Shown one piece after another: positions 46,764 through 58,375 of a stretch of 64,000 nt of DNA. Under the pieces are notes generated by a model that saw only the letters and a program-made list of their open reading frames with translations, was not told the DNA's origin and searched no databases. The position numbers were made by a program, and so were the translations under genes. Each line of letters opens with the position of its first letter. Positions within the stretch are counted from its first letter, which is position 1. The stretch covers positions 6,310,315 to 6,374,314 of the forward strand of contig NC_087382.1 in the NCBI RefSeq assembly GCF_963675165.1, given 5' to 3'. This DNA is from Halichondria panicea (Eukaryota > Porifera > Demospongiae > Suberitida > Halichondriidae).

Positions 46764-49180
46764 ATGGCACTGTCCTGCATGAAGGATGCAATAGTTAGAG
46801 GTGAGTATTTCAGTATGGTTTTCTTACATGTACATATCATGATTGTACCTAATTTTATCTGAAGCTGCTGTATAAAATCTACACCTATTGGGTTTCCTCT
46901 CATTACATGATGGACGAGAAGCTATATATATAGTGCAAGCATGCATCGGGCAGACGAGTTTTCCTGCTGTCAAAAGATTTTGCTGCATGAGTTGGGATGA
47001 GGTTAGTCAAATCTGTTGTTTAACATGCATACACTGTACAGTATAATATGTATATACTACTAGATCTATAATTATAATTCCCCCTGCTAGACTATAATAG
47101 TATATATACAGGACTGCATGGCCATGCATATGTTATAAAATTACCCTATGCTGTGCCCAGCACGCAGGGATATATAGAGTGATTGGTCACGTGTGTGTGT
47201 TGTGTACACAAAATTGAGCTGTTTGAGTGAACTAGACACTTTCATGGACTCTACTGCATGATAGTTGAAACTTGTAGGCGATCTTCAAAGGCGACAAAAA
47301 ACACTGTCTTTGCTTTTCTAGTTTCACAATCATTCTAATATTGAGGTCATAATGTTGAGGTCATTACGATAAAAAGTTATAATCTGTTTGCCGCTGAGTG
47401 ATGAAGCTCAATGCACGGGGTGAATGCTATGAGCATTTTGTTGCTGTTATTACTCCATGCGTGCGCAGCAGGGGTGTGTGCATGTGTGTGTGTGGACACA
47501 AAAATGAGCTGTTTGAGCGAACCAGACACTGAACTGCTTTAACTGCATACTAATGAGACAGTAGTTGAAAATAAAACTTGTAGGCGATTTTCGAAGGCGA
47601 CAAAAAATACTGTTTTCTAATCGTTGCTTTATAGATTCACGATCATTCCCCTAATGGGTGTAATCACTGTAATGGGTGCAATTACTATAATGGGTGTCAT
47701 CACTGTAGTGAGTGTAATATCACCATAATCACTATAATCATTCCCGATTCACGAGCATTCCCCATTATGTTAAACGAGCATGCTGACTATAAAAAGGCGT
47801 GCCCAGGACAGCTCCGACCGGATGCAACGGGAAAATGGCGAAAATGAATTTACTTGAGTCTTGCAAAAAGACGCCCTTGACAGTATAATGCACATTCTTT
47901 ACATTCTTACGGTCTTCTTTTGATACGCCTTCTTCCGCGCTCTCACGAGATAGTAGACATGACATAACTTAAAACAAAAAATGGCTGTCAAAAGTTTAAG
48001 TGTTCTCAACCTCAGAAGAAGCCTACTGGGGTCCACAGGAGCTTTGGTTCGAGACTGAAGATACCAAGCAGGTCTTTGTTGATAGAATTGACAGTGCTAA
48101 GCGTTTAATTTTCTTGCTGCCAGAGGTTCATTGGCCTTGGAAAACATGAAGATTTGGCAAACTGATGTTGTTGTTGAAGAAGGTAAATAGTCTAGTCTAT
48201 AGTATAAAAGTAAGTAGTATAATTATAGTATACAGTAAGGTGACTTTATTGACCTACGAGTGCTTTTTAACATTAACATTTCATTTTACATGGATATAGT
48301 AACGAAGTGAAGTGTTGAAAGTCTGTAAGGCCAGGGAACACCTAGTGGGTTCGGGTATCGTCCAAGCACCTCCTGAAGAACGGAAATTGATTGTACTACT
48401 ATTGTAAGTTTTAAATATCGCACAAACAGCAGCTGGGTGTTGTGGCTGTGGTGAAGGGTGGGGGACTAGTGACAAAATGGACGGGTGTTTTTTCTGTTCA
48501 ATTACTAGTGGGTCATCATGCTCATAGCCACCATGACATTTGTATAATAACCTTCATACATAGAGTCATTATTATTAATAACGTTCATCTTTTCTCAGGT
48601 CGCTTTGAAGGACTACCCTCACTTGTTGACAGGACAGTCTTCCTGGCATCAACCTATGTATATAGAAAATGTAAGTCTTACTACTGTATCAAGCAATAAT
48701 TATATCGTTACCTCTCTGGCCTCTTTTCTGGAGGAAGACTCACTGCTAGGGGTTGGTAGTTCTATTATTCATTCCCACATTATTCCACATCCCATGTACT
48801 CGCGACTTTCATCAGGCCTACAGATGTTTATACTACTGACTCGACTGACCTGTATTTCCAAAACCTGCCTATTATTCTCACTAATGTTCCCATGATACCA
48901 GCATAATTCTTCCCCAAAATGATGCCAGCACTACCAACCCCTACCCGGGAGAGCTCTCACTTGTTTGCACCCTACTCTACAACTCTAAATGATAGCAAAC
49001 ATTTGTTTGATATACTGACATTAATTAATGCTGATATAAATTCTTTTTCAGAATCAATTTCGTCAACTTTCTACAATGCACAATGGCGTAGTCTCAAGCC
49101 TCAATGCCGTCTATTTATATGCAAGAAAGCAAGGAAAACTCTTTGGAAGAGTTCACTGGAGTAATGCTCACTGTAGCTAA
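46764..49180 (+). CDS. Putative unidentified small multi-exon gene
   Basis: Candidate exons with AG/GT borders: 46764-46800 (starts MALSCMKD), 46934-47001, 48016-48125 (EAYWGPQELWFETEDTKQ), 48599-48670 (VALKDYPHLLTG) and 49052-49180 (ends HWSNAHCS, stop TAA). Phases agree for the first junction and for the last two, but not between 47001 and 48016, so at least one exon is missing or the parts belong to different genes. I recognise no family. Two copies of the 19005 repeat family lie in the second gap. Treat as a hypothesis. Confidence 0.25.
47200..47640 (-). repeat. Two inverted copies of the 19005 dispersed repeat family
   Basis: TTGAAACTTGTAGGCGATCTT and a second GTAGGCGATTTTCGAAGGC, each preceded by GAGCTGTTTGAG(T/C)GAAC and followed by GCGACAAAAAA. 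The reverse complement matches 19005-19260. The copies lie head to tail about 290 bp apart. Confidence 0.65.
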
Positions 49181-49998
49181 CCTGGAGCTGAATAGACATA
49201 GCCTTTTACTGTACCTACAGACCTACCTGAGCATTATTTATTTGTCAGCCATAATCATAAATTTTTATTTTTGTCTTTTTGATTCTGGTAAAGAAGAAAA
49301 CCCACCAGGAATGTTATTCCCCTCCCTTCTGTGTGTTTTTTTTTTAGTGTTCACGGTGTGTATGAATGGGTTCTGAGCGCTTTTGCGCAAGAGAAAAAAA
49401 CAGCTCGTTACTAAGGCTTGAATGAAATTTTCTGGGTCAAAGGTCGCGTCCTGGGCAGCTCTTTTTATACTCAAAACTCGCTCCGGGATCGGGAAGTTGC
49501 TAATGCGGATGCTCGTTTAAGGTCAATATTATGGTAAAAATTTGCAATCATAGATAAAAGGGATTTGAAACGGATCACGTGCTCACATAAGCTGTATATA
49601 AAATGCATATACTGAGCTAAGATACAGCCGTGTTTCGCCCCCTACCCCCTAGAAAACTACTATTTTGGCTGTTTTGGAAATTTTAGACTATTCCAAGCCC
49701 CCCCCCCCACAATTTCTTAATGTCCCTGGATATAACAGAACTTTTTTGGATTACTAGGAAGTAGCTAGAGGTACAGAACATTGCTTTTCGCTATTTAATA
49801 GGATGTTTTTGTACCATATTATAGCTAAAGAAGTAGTGTACTGTGTGTCATATAGCCTCAAGTATCGCAGCAGGATTATCACAAACAATCATTTGCCTCT
49901 TTTTTGTGTCTTTGGCCATTTTTTTCCACTACAGTATAGGCAGTCTCAATTAAACTTCGGACGAAACGCGGATAGTTTCTACACTGACAAAACAGTAT

Positions 49999-51232
49999 AC
50001 AGTTCATTTAGTCTAGAGAGTAGATTACCACAAATGTGTGAGTAGTTGTACTTAAATGTAAATATCTTTTGATTGGAGCATTTCTAAGAAATGGTGTTGA
50101 TACCCGTGTGTAGATGAATGACTGAACTACAACATATCCAAAAATGTTTCCATAGAAACATAAGGTGGTGGGTTTGTGGTGATTAATAGAACAACAGCAA
50201 ATTGTTATAGTGGGTAATCGGTTAGAGTAATAAAACAGTAATCTAGTACAGCTAAGGTCCTAGACTTCATCACATAATTGTTCAATGGTTTAGGTATCCT
50301 GGCCATCCCTTTATGGGTGTTACAAATGTTCACAGTGTTTATAATTCATGATTTACTGGTTTTCAGGTACACTTTTGGTTAGAGTAATAACTTTTTTTAA
50401 ATTAATAGCTTACCTTTCAAATTTCTGTAGTAAGTTTACAGATAAATGAGCTACATTTTGATACCAAGAACATCCTATATGCTTATTCCATTGCTGAGAT
50501 AACACTGAAAAGCTACATAATTTACTATTTTCTACTGTTTTGATGACATCAGCAGCTACAAACCACAAACCAATGATGCTTTAATCAACCACAAAAGTAA
50601 TTAAGAGTGGGCGTACAGTTATTGTACGCCCACTTACGTGGTTAATTACAGTGTCATCGATTTGTGGTTAGCAGCTTGTGATGTCATCAAAACGGTAGAA
50701 AATAGTAGAATATGTAGTTTTTCAGTGATATCTCAACAATGGAATAAGTATAGAGGATATTCTTGGTATCAAAATGTAGCCCATTTATTTGTAAACTTAC
50801 CAGAGAACTTTTAAAGCTAAGGTATAAAATTTTCAGAAGATATTACTCTAACTAAAAGTGTACCTAAAAACCGGTAAATCATGAATTATAAACACTGTGA
50901 ACATTTGTAAGACCCATAAAGGGATGGCCAGGATACCTAAACCATTAAACAATTGTGTGATAAAAGTCTAAGACCTTAGCTGTTTAAGGTTAGTGTTTTA
51001 TTACTCTAACCGATTACCCACTATAACAATTTGCTGTTGTTCTATTAATCACCACAAACCCACCACCTTATGTTTCCATGGAAACATTTTTGGATATGTT
51101 GTAGTTCAGTCATTCATCTACACACGGGTATCAACACCATTTCTTAGAAATGCTCCAATCAAAAGATATTTACATTTAAGTACAACTACTCACACATTTG
51201 TGGTAATCTACTCTCTAGACTAAATGAACTGT
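49999..51232. mobile_element. 1.23-kb palindrome (giant foldback element)
   Basis: The left arm from ACAGTTCATTTAGTCTAGAG to about 50612 is the reverse complement of the right arm from about 50625 to CTCTAGACTAAATGAACTGT at 51232. Arms of about 610 bp differ by scattered substitutions and small indels, with a central GTGGGCGTACAGTTATTGTA loop. No open frame suggests a transposase. If transcribed it would form an RNA hairpin of about 600 bp. Confidence 0.9.
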
Positions 51233-52848
51233 TATAGATACTAGTGCGCATACGCAAACCTTGCCTCGAGGTGGGCCTCTCTAGTCTACTATCCCTTTCC
51301 TTGCCATTTGTGAAATCTGGAACAGGAGCGTCTTTAGGTCGATCAATTAGTGTGGATCCGGCCTCACCACGCCTCCATGTCATTCTATTAGTCTAGATCC
51401 GGCTAGCAATTCTAGCTGGGACTCCCAGTTCTAGCTCGTTTTGTTTAGCGTGTCAGAGACTGGGAGAAGATGATTGGCACTCCCTGGCTCCTTTGGATGT
51501 ACAGCTGTCCAGATCCCTAGAACATACCCTCCATTCTGACGAGTTATCAGTGCATAGGGTGCTTACTAGATTCTTGCCAGCCAGTACAGTTCAAGCTACA
51601 CACAGCACCGCTCAACTATTCTCTACCCCATTATCTAGCTAAATCTGGTCCAACTAGACAGCAGACACAGCTAGTTAATTCAGTAAAGCCAGGGGTAGCC
51701 CTACTTCTACGGTTGTTCAGTACCCACGGTAACAATTCCTCTGGGCTGGGCTAACTAGTTGAGCCACGCCTCCCAATTCTCAAGGCTAGGTACATGTCTC
51801 TGTCTAGCTGCTTCTTCAGCTTCTTGCTCAGTTTTGTGGCTTAGAGAAAGGCCAGCTACTCAGGGGGAAGAGTCCAGATGAAAGTCTGGCAGCCAGGTGA
51901 CGTCCAAACGGTCAGTTATTCGTTCCACCAACTTTTTAATCTAGTCTAGTCCTGCTTGCACTGCTACTACTACTGCTACTCTTCCTACTACTACTGCTGC
52001 TACTCTCCCTAGCTAGTCAAAGGTTTCTTTTTTTTTTTTTTTTTAACTACATATGCACAAAGAGACATCAAAGCTTACATCAAAGGACACAGATTTTTAG
52101 CCTACTTGACTGATAAGGCCGTTACCTAGACTACAGTTTGTTTGTCAGGGAGGAGCTCACATACAACTTCATCTAATTCATCATAACGATTCGTTACCGT
52201 TGTTGTAATTTCTACAACAGATTGCCAAGGAAAGAGATATAGAGGAAGGCAATGGTGCATGGAGATGAAAACAGCTAGTGCGCAGGATGTTCTCCAGAGG
52301 TTGAAACTTGCTGTCCAAATTCGGCACGATACGGGAGAGATGGGACCATTTGCTGTATTAATGCACTCAAATATATGACTAGATGACAATCTGGAAGAGG
52401 TTGCTCTAATTAGCTGCATCGGGATATTTTGAAATTAGGACATCCTTCACGGTTGATAGGGTGGCAGGTGTTCCAGCTTTGTCTTTGAGATGAAGAAATC
52501 CCCTTTGCCCTTATTGTATAGCAACTGCAGAGCAGCATGAATCTTGCCTTAAAACATCAATTTGGCAAATTCTCCCCAATGACACAGATGTCTTTGCCTT
52601 TGCCTTGCAGATGTCTTTGCCCTGCCCACAAGATTTGGGGGCCTGGGCCTATACGCAACCCAGCAAAGCAGTGTGATCTACGTACAGTTCTCTGCCTCCC
52701 AGTCGGTCACATAATAGTTTAGCATTGTACACTGGATTTTTATTGCTTTAAATGCATTGAATGACTGTCTGAAAACCAAAACTGACTTGTCCTATAGCTA
52801 GAAATTAGTACAACAGATTAGTCTGGGTTCTCAACTATTAATATCTTG
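51233..52848. other. Intergenic region with low-complexity tracts
   Basis: GC content is higher than the surroundings at about 51250-51950. A (CTA/CTG)n-like triplet run lies at about 51959-52010 and a T17 tract near 52028-52044. A minus-strand open frame of 97 codons (52126-52419) has no recognisable domain. No gene is supported; decayed retroelement sequence is possible. Confidence 0.4.
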
Positions 52849-55800
52849 CTAATCAAGAATGTCTAGTAATGGCTCCCTATATTGCTGTTGTGCAGTTGAG
52901 TGGTCAATTGTCTTCTGTGAATTGCCTTCTCCAGCACGTCTCCGCTTATATGTGATGTAACTGGATTTTACTCTATAGTAAAAGTGGTATACAATGGTCG
53001 CTATGAATTGAACAAATACAACTCCCACTGATGTGTAGGTAACTGCTATGTCGTCTTTAGAGTTTGGCTGTAAGTAGGGCTTTGTGATAGCAAGTAACGT
53101 AAGGTTTGCAATGTACGATACTTCAAGAATTGACAGCAGCAGTGATTTGTACATTGTACCGCATAGTAGACCATGGATGAATAATGCTAGACCAACAATT
53201 GAGATAGCCAGTATGTTTATTCTGGGCATTACTGCAGATGTTAGAGCAAATAACACTAGGAGAACGACTCGAATCATTAGCAAGAGACCGACCCAATACT
53301 GATGCTTTAGTTTGAATTTACCCAGGAAAGCATCAAAGAATGGTCGCCACCTGTTTATCCAACGCAGTAGTTTCAAATTAGATTTTTGTCTGAGGCACTT
53401 GTAAGTTAGCATTACAAATGTAAATGGAAACCAAAGTAGAAGCAAGGTAGATAAAGCTGCAAGGAAAATGATACAATGAGGTGCTCCAAAGTAAGAAACA
53501 TTTCCATCAAACGACCACACCACTCTAATGTCGTGGGGATGCTCAAGGACAGAGAATTCAAAAGCAGTGATTATTGTGCGTAGCAGTTTTGTGTAGGAGA
53601 GGAGAACGAGTGTAGCAAGTACAGGTACCGAATTGTTACCAAATAACTTACTGGCCCTTGTTGAATAATGAGAAACAATAATAATACTTAATGTTATCGA
53701 CCAAATGTACAGTGGGAAGAGGAATTGTAGCCAGGTTTTCCAGTACGCTGTCATTCCAACAAAGAAACATGTTTCGATTCCAAGGTCAAGGTTCAACCAA
53801 GCAATAAAAACATTTAAAAACGACATAAATGAATACGAGTTGTCAGATATATTTACAGGAAGCAAGATACTTTTGTTGGCCCATATGATGTTTGCATAAA
53901 ACAAGAGACCATTGATTGTTCCCTTGGTAACGGTCAAATCCAGAATTTTAATGAACGCCACAAGAACAAAACCAGCAACTATAAACACTATCAATAGAGA
54001 AACATGCTTATTGTCGCAGGAAAGGCATCGTGATGTGCCTAACACTAGACTAAGATTGCCATAGCAACCACCACAGAGCACACCGGAATGGTTAAAGGTA
54101 CATTGTGTGTCAGGGGAACGAAGGTCAACAGAGATGTTGTCCTGTTTACAATAGCTATGAGGGCAATATTTGTGAATGATGAAACTAGTGGTCAAGTTTT
54201 CATCATGATTGGCACTCAACCAAATAGTTCCACTGCGATAAACTAAGCCTGTATGATTTTTTATTATGCAAGATGTGATCCCTTTCTCTACTAGTTGATT
54301 GTGACATGAGCAAATGTACGGTGGTGAGCTAGTGAGGTTGAATCCTGCTGGACATGCTTCCAGAAATATTTGTAATTTAACTGGGACCACTAAAAGTTTG
54401 TCCTTGATTGTTCTGAATTTTTTGTACTTCTGGGTATAATCATGAACCATTTTTTCTACTTCTAGTCTGTCAATAGGACCAGATACTTGCCCAGTTGTGA
54501 GTATAAGAGAATATGTTGCTTGCTCTTCAGATGCTTGAACCGTGATATTCAGATCAGTGCACTTTCGATGATCTGTAATCTCTTGAACGCGTTGACCAAC
54601 AGCGATAGAATTGTTTTCAGATGAGGGTACTGTGTATACAACTCCTTGAACTGTCCCAAAATCATAACCAACAACAACGAGAGATACAGTAAACAGCTCT
54701 CCTGCATAGCGAGGTGGTAGTTGTCTGTATATGTAATCCATGTTTGCACATTCGGGAACACCATGCTCATTACACAAACACACTCGTGAAGGGTTAGAGG
54801 TCACAGAGGAAAGACTGACATTTGCAATGATTATTTTAAATTGTCGAACCAGAGAAGTTGTAACTGTATCTTGACATCTACGTTGCAGTGCACTCCCATA
54901 TATATTGTCTCCTCCATTACTTGCATAATTGCTCATAAATGTCCAATTGGTGGATCTTGTCAACTGTAAAGGATTTTGAATAATGGAACCTGTTCTTGCA
55001 AAGCATTTGTACGATGCTTTTGTATTCTCCTCCACGTATATGGCACCACCTACTTGGTTAGCTCTATTGTTAGCAAAATATAGTGAAGAGAAATTGCCCA
55101 TGTAAATCCTTGAGTAATGCAAAGCCATTGCACCTCCCCTTACCCCCGTGTTGTTGATAAATACATTCCTACCATGAAACACTATGCTACTTGACACGGA
55201 AGCAATAGCAGTTTTTCCGTTATCAATAAAAGTACATCCATTAATAATACATGCCTTGATTTCAACAACATTTACAATCCCGTCTGAATCCTGATAAGGC
55301 TGATTGCCGATGAACACTGATTTCTCCAGTAATAATACAATCACTGACGTTATTTCATCTCTCCCAAACAAAACGTCATATTGTCTTGTCCTCTCAATCT
55401 TCACAACATATTTATTTTCCCTGAATGTTGAATTTACAATGTTGATGTTCACAGCTGCATTTATTTGAGTCGGCACTAATGTATAAATGCAATGCAAATT
55501 ATCCTCAAGAAGTGTGTTTGTAATGTTCACAGTGTACTGTGATCTGCAAACAGCTTGGGAATCAATGTATGTACCCGTGACAGAATCACTGCTTACTGGG
55601 AAATAGAACACCCTCTTTCTTCCAACAACGGATGAGTTTGTCATAGTAAGTATCACGGTAGAACAATGAATATAACTCATATGCTTAAAGTTAACAAATG
55701 TTCCATTTCTTTGAGCAAGTTTCGTGTCAGCTGTCACATTATTCAAATGGATATTAATAGAATTATAGGCACCAGGACCATAAATTCTGAATATCCCATC

Positions 55801-55866
55801 ATCGTGAAGAAGAAAAGTTGAACACCCTGTCATGATGATATTCAATTTATTTTGATTGCCAAACAT
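52849..55866 (-). CDS. Beta-helix plus multi-transmembrane protein, C-terminal 1005 residues
   Basis: Residues 1 to about 590 are Asn/Ser/Thr-rich with many N-glycosylation sites and parallel beta-helix-like repeats (NGGDNIYGS, FIDNGKTAIAS, NNTGVRGGAMAL, NNRANQVGGAIYV). A short Cys-rich stalk (GVLCGGCYGNLSLVLG...CLSC) follows. From about 620 there are roughly eight hydrophobic helices, with the striking WLNLDLGIETCFF and LVLLSYTKLLRT blocks. The tail is basic and Gln-rich. It is probably a large surface receptor or adhesion protein; I associate the architecture with expanded sponge families but know no name or function. The N-terminal part, with the signal peptide, lies upstream at 56283-57035, separated by a 418-bp mobile element. 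Without the element and one ATAT copy, the two frames are collinear and in phase (1254 residues). Confidence 0.8.
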   Translation of the reverse strand: MFGNQNKLNIIMTGCSTFLLHDDGIFRIYGPGAYNSINIHLNNVTADTKLAQRNGTFVNFKHMSYIHCSTVILTMTNSSVVGRKRVFYFPVSSDSVTGTYIDSQAVCRSQYTVNITNTLLEDNLHCIYTLVPTQINAAVNINIVNSTFRENKYVVKIERTRQYDVLFGRDEITSVIVLLLEKSVFIGNQPYQDSDGIVNVVEIKACIINGCTFIDNGKTAIASVSSSIVFHGRNVFINNTGVRGGAMALHYSRIYMGNFSSLYFANNRANQVGGAIYVEENTKASYKCFARTGSIIQNPLQLTRSTNWTFMSNYASNGGDNIYGSALQRRCQDTVTTSLVRQFKIIIANVSLSSVTSNPSRVCLCNEHGVPECANMDYIYRQLPPRYAGELFTVSLVVVGYDFGTVQGVVYTVPSSENNSIAVGQRVQEITDHRKCTDLNITVQASEEQATYSLILTTGQVSGPIDRLEVEKMVHDYTQKYKKFRTIKDKLLVVPVKLQIFLEACPAGFNLTSSPPYICSCHNQLVEKGITSCIIKNHTGLVYRSGTIWLSANHDENLTTSFIIHKYCPHSYCKQDNISVDLRSPDTQCTFNHSGVLCGGCYGNLSLVLGTSRCLSCDNKHVSLLIVFIVAGFVLVAFIKILDLTVTKGTINGLLFYANIIWANKSILLPVNISDNSYSFMSFLNVFIAWLNLDLGIETCFFVGMTAYWKTWLQFLFPLYIWSITLSIIIVSHYSTRASKLFGNNSVPVLATLVLLSYTKLLRTIITAFEFSVLEHPHDIRVVWSFDGNVSYFGAPHCIIFLAALSTLLLLWFPFTFVMLTYKCLRQKSNLKLLRWINRWRPFFDAFLGKFKLKHQYWVGLLLMIRVVLLVLFALTSAVMPRINILAISIVGLALFIHGLLCGTMYKSLLLSILEVSYIANLTLLAITKPYLQPNSKDDIAVTYTSVGVVFVQFIATIVYHFYYRVKSSYITYKRRRAGEGNSQKTIDHSTAQQQYREPLLDILD

Positions 55867-55868
55867 AT

Positions 55869-56286
55869 GTGACAGGCTCTAGGAAAACCAGACTATTGGA
55901 GCAGACTAAAATTTTGGTGATTAATGTACCAAATGATAGAGCAGAGCATTGCCTACACAATGATATGCTTAGTGTTCACATACCTAGTTTCATACCCGAG
56001 TTATGCGCGTTGGAAACTCGAAGCCGTAAAATGTAGTATCGAGAAAAACGGCTCTCAAAGATTGCTTAATTAGGAAAAATAAGGTAATAGCGAAAGTTTG
56101 GACGAAGCGTTTCGATGGAAAGAGTTGGATTTAGAGCATCAGATTTTACAGAGAGGTAGTAGAAGGACTGTAGATACTTATACATCAATAACATTTTATT
56201 TGAGATTTTATACTGTAGGCATAAATTTAGCTGTAGCTCAATACTAAATTCTGCTCCAATAGTCTGGTTTTCCCAGAGCCTGTCAC
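55869..56286. mobile_element. 418-bp MITE splitting the beta-helix gene
   Basis: Tips GTGACAGGCTCTAGGAAAAC and GTTTTCCCAGAGCCTGTCAC are inverted copies (about 38 bp, one mismatch). ATAT lies directly outside both ends (55865-55868 and 56287-56290), a 4-bp target duplication. It introduces a stop codon at once into the gene read on the minus strand. No transposase. Confidence 0.88.
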
Positions 56287-57035
56287 ATATAAAGATCAGA
56301 TGCTCCATCAATAGTTGAGTAATTTGCTTCAACATTTAGAGTGTTATTGCTCCCTAGAATGATGTTGAGAAAGGTTATTTTTGATACTGTAAATCCATAA
56401 ACAGTACTATGCACTAGTATTACATTCAATACTCTGCACTGATACTTATTTTTTATGTTTGTCTCGATTAATGCTGATTTTACCAGTTTTAACGACATCA
56501 TTTGTTCCGTACCGGTTTCTTCTGTGCATGATTCTATTACTGACCTTAAAAAGAAGCAATTTTTAACCAGAACGTTTTGGCCAGTTACCCTAATAATCTT
56601 AACTTCAACATGAAGATTACGGAGGAGTATTGTTCTTGCGATAATGTCCCACACATCTATATTAAAAATTGAGAGCGAAGAAATTTCCAGAGACGTAATA
56701 TTACGAAAGTGTATGGACACCCTGACTAGTTTAGTGACACCAGTTTCATTGGTAACGTTTGTATAGTATGCTCTTAATAATAGTTGCTTTGTGTTAGCAA
56801 TAAGCAATACAGGAAAAATTTGAAAATTGTGAGCATGGTTACCACGTAAAAAGATTAAACTTACATTTGTTTTGTTAGAAAGTAACTCGGATCCTTGCTG
56901 GCAATAATATTGTAGAGTATGACAGTTGTTTGTTGGACATGTTGTGTTGCTTTGATCCGCAGGAACAACAAAATACTCCACTGAATTTACCTGTATAGCT
57001 GCTGCAAGTATCGACAGTAGCAGTGCTGTAAACAT
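56283..57035 (-). CDS. Beta-helix plus multi-transmembrane protein, N-terminal 250 residues
   Basis: Starts MFTALLLSILAAAIQVNS, a clear signal peptide, then a Cys-containing segment (CPTNNCHTLQYYCQQG) and glycosylation-rich beta-helix-like sequence that ends DGASDLYM at the stop supplied by the inserted element. The start codon at 57035 is the only sensible one. As it stands, this would be a short secreted protein unless the insertion is removed by splicing or absent from other alleles. Confidence 0.78.
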   Translation of the reverse strand: MFTALLLSILAAAIQVNSVEYFVVPADQSNTTCPTNNCHTLQYYCQQGSELLSNKTNVSLIFLRGNHAHNFQIFPVLLIANTKQLLLRAYYTNVTNETGVTKLVRVSIHFRNITSLEISSLSIFNIDVWDIIARTILLRNLHVEVKIIRVTGQNVLVKNCFFLRSVIESCTEETGTEQMMSLKLVKSALIETNIKNKYQCRVLNVILVHSTVYGFTVSKITFLNIILGSNNTLNVEANYSTIDGASDLYM

Positions 57036-57150
57036 TTTAGTAGCTAGCTGGTATAATTATCGATATTATGTTGCTTCTGTATAGAATGCATGTATATAAA
57101 TGAACACTATAATTCCAGCCAGGCATGGTATAATGATATTGGTCAGATTC

Positions 57151-57645
57151 GAATATTTCCCAAAGTTTTAGTTTACAGTGAATGAACTACTGTCACCCCA
57201 GAGGACAAACAGTCCCCTGTGTTTTAGTACTGAACTGCTTAGTTACTGAATAACATTTCACTTTGAATGCAACATCAAGCATTTTTCCCAAAGTTTTAGT
57301 TTACAGTGAATGAACTACTGTCACCCCAGAAGACAAACAGTCCCTTGTGTTTTAATACTGAACTGCTTAGTTACTGAATAACATTTCACTTTGAATGCAA
57401 CATCGAATATATTTCCCAAAGTTTTAGTTTACAGTGAATGAACTACTGTCACCCCAGAGGACAAACAGTCCCTTGTGTTTTAATACTGAACTGCTTAGTT
57501 ACTGAATAACATTTCACTTTGAATGCAACATCGAACATATTTCCCAAGTTTTAGTTTACAGTGAATGAACTACTCTTAAACAGCCCCTTGTGTTTTAATA
57601 ACTGCTTAGTTACTCATTCACTTTGAATGCAACATCGAACATTAA
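57151..57645 (+). repeat. 128-bp tandem satellite, about 3.9 units
   Basis: Units begin TTTCCCAAAGTTTTAGTTTA with the CCC at 57159, 57287, 57415 and 57543, exactly 128 bp apart. Shared text includes GAACTACTGTCACCCCAG, AACTGCTTAGTTACTGAA and CACTTTGAATGCAACATC. The last unit carries deletions. It lies about 120 bp upstream of the start codon of the beta-helix gene. Confidence 0.92.
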
Positions 57646-58375
57646 TTGAATGGTGCTCCCCATTAATTTACGCACAAGTAATATCAGCTGAGCATGTCCA
57701 TTGATGCAAAGTAGATTCTACTACCCTATAATATGTTCTAATTTATCGGACAGCAAAAAATAAGTATTTTGGAAATTGTCCAGGTATAATTGGAACAGCT
57801 TTTTATAGAGCATGCGAAGTGTCCGGAATAATTAAAACAAGCAAGCAGCTGCATATATGCGAGCTAGCTAAGTTTAATAGAACAGGGTGTAACTGAATAG
57901 TTGCACTAGCTATCTAAAACTAGCTACTCAAAGCTACCTAACTGCAGCACTCTAAGTCTTTAATACATAATTATGGCACAATTATGAGCTCAGTCATACA
58001 TGTACGTATACATGCACTGGTATAGCCTGTAGTATGTTGTAGCCAACAAAGCCAGCCCAGTACATGATCGACTGTGTCAAGCGTTACTCAACTGAATTAG
58101 GCACACTATCTATATAATTTATAGTCTGAACGAGCTCTGATTTTGGAATGTTAGATCAAAAAAAGGGTTTGCATGGTGAATTTCTTATCCACAAGTTCAC
58201 ACGTGAATGATTTCCTGGTGTTTTAACCGCTGTGGTCATTACTAGGCAAAAAAGAGAGAAAAGTTATGAAATGTATGCTTATGTTGCGCAACTTGCTATA
58301 ATTATCATGCAACTATTGATTATTATGTCCACAACAAGTACAGTTTTTTTGCCAGCTATAATTATCTTAAGGACA
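57646..58375. other. AT-rich intergenic DNA between two minus-strand genes
   Basis: No gene or clear repeat unit seen. It should contain the 3' untranslated region of the death-fold-NHL gene at its right edge and the promoter side of the beta-helix gene at its left. Confidence 0.4.

Noticed and set aside
52126..52419. Minus-strand open frame of 97 codons
   Set aside because: No recognisable domain, no supporting exon nearby, and it lies next to low-complexity DNA.
55869..56286. The MITE in the receptor gene as a spliced introner
   Set aside because: The only border donor (GTGACA) is in phase 2, while the good acceptor inside the element (TTTTCCTAG) would need phase 0, so splicing there would break the frame.
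57151..57645. CRISPR-like array
   Set aside because: The repeats are contiguous 128-bp satellite units with no spacers, in a eukaryotic context.
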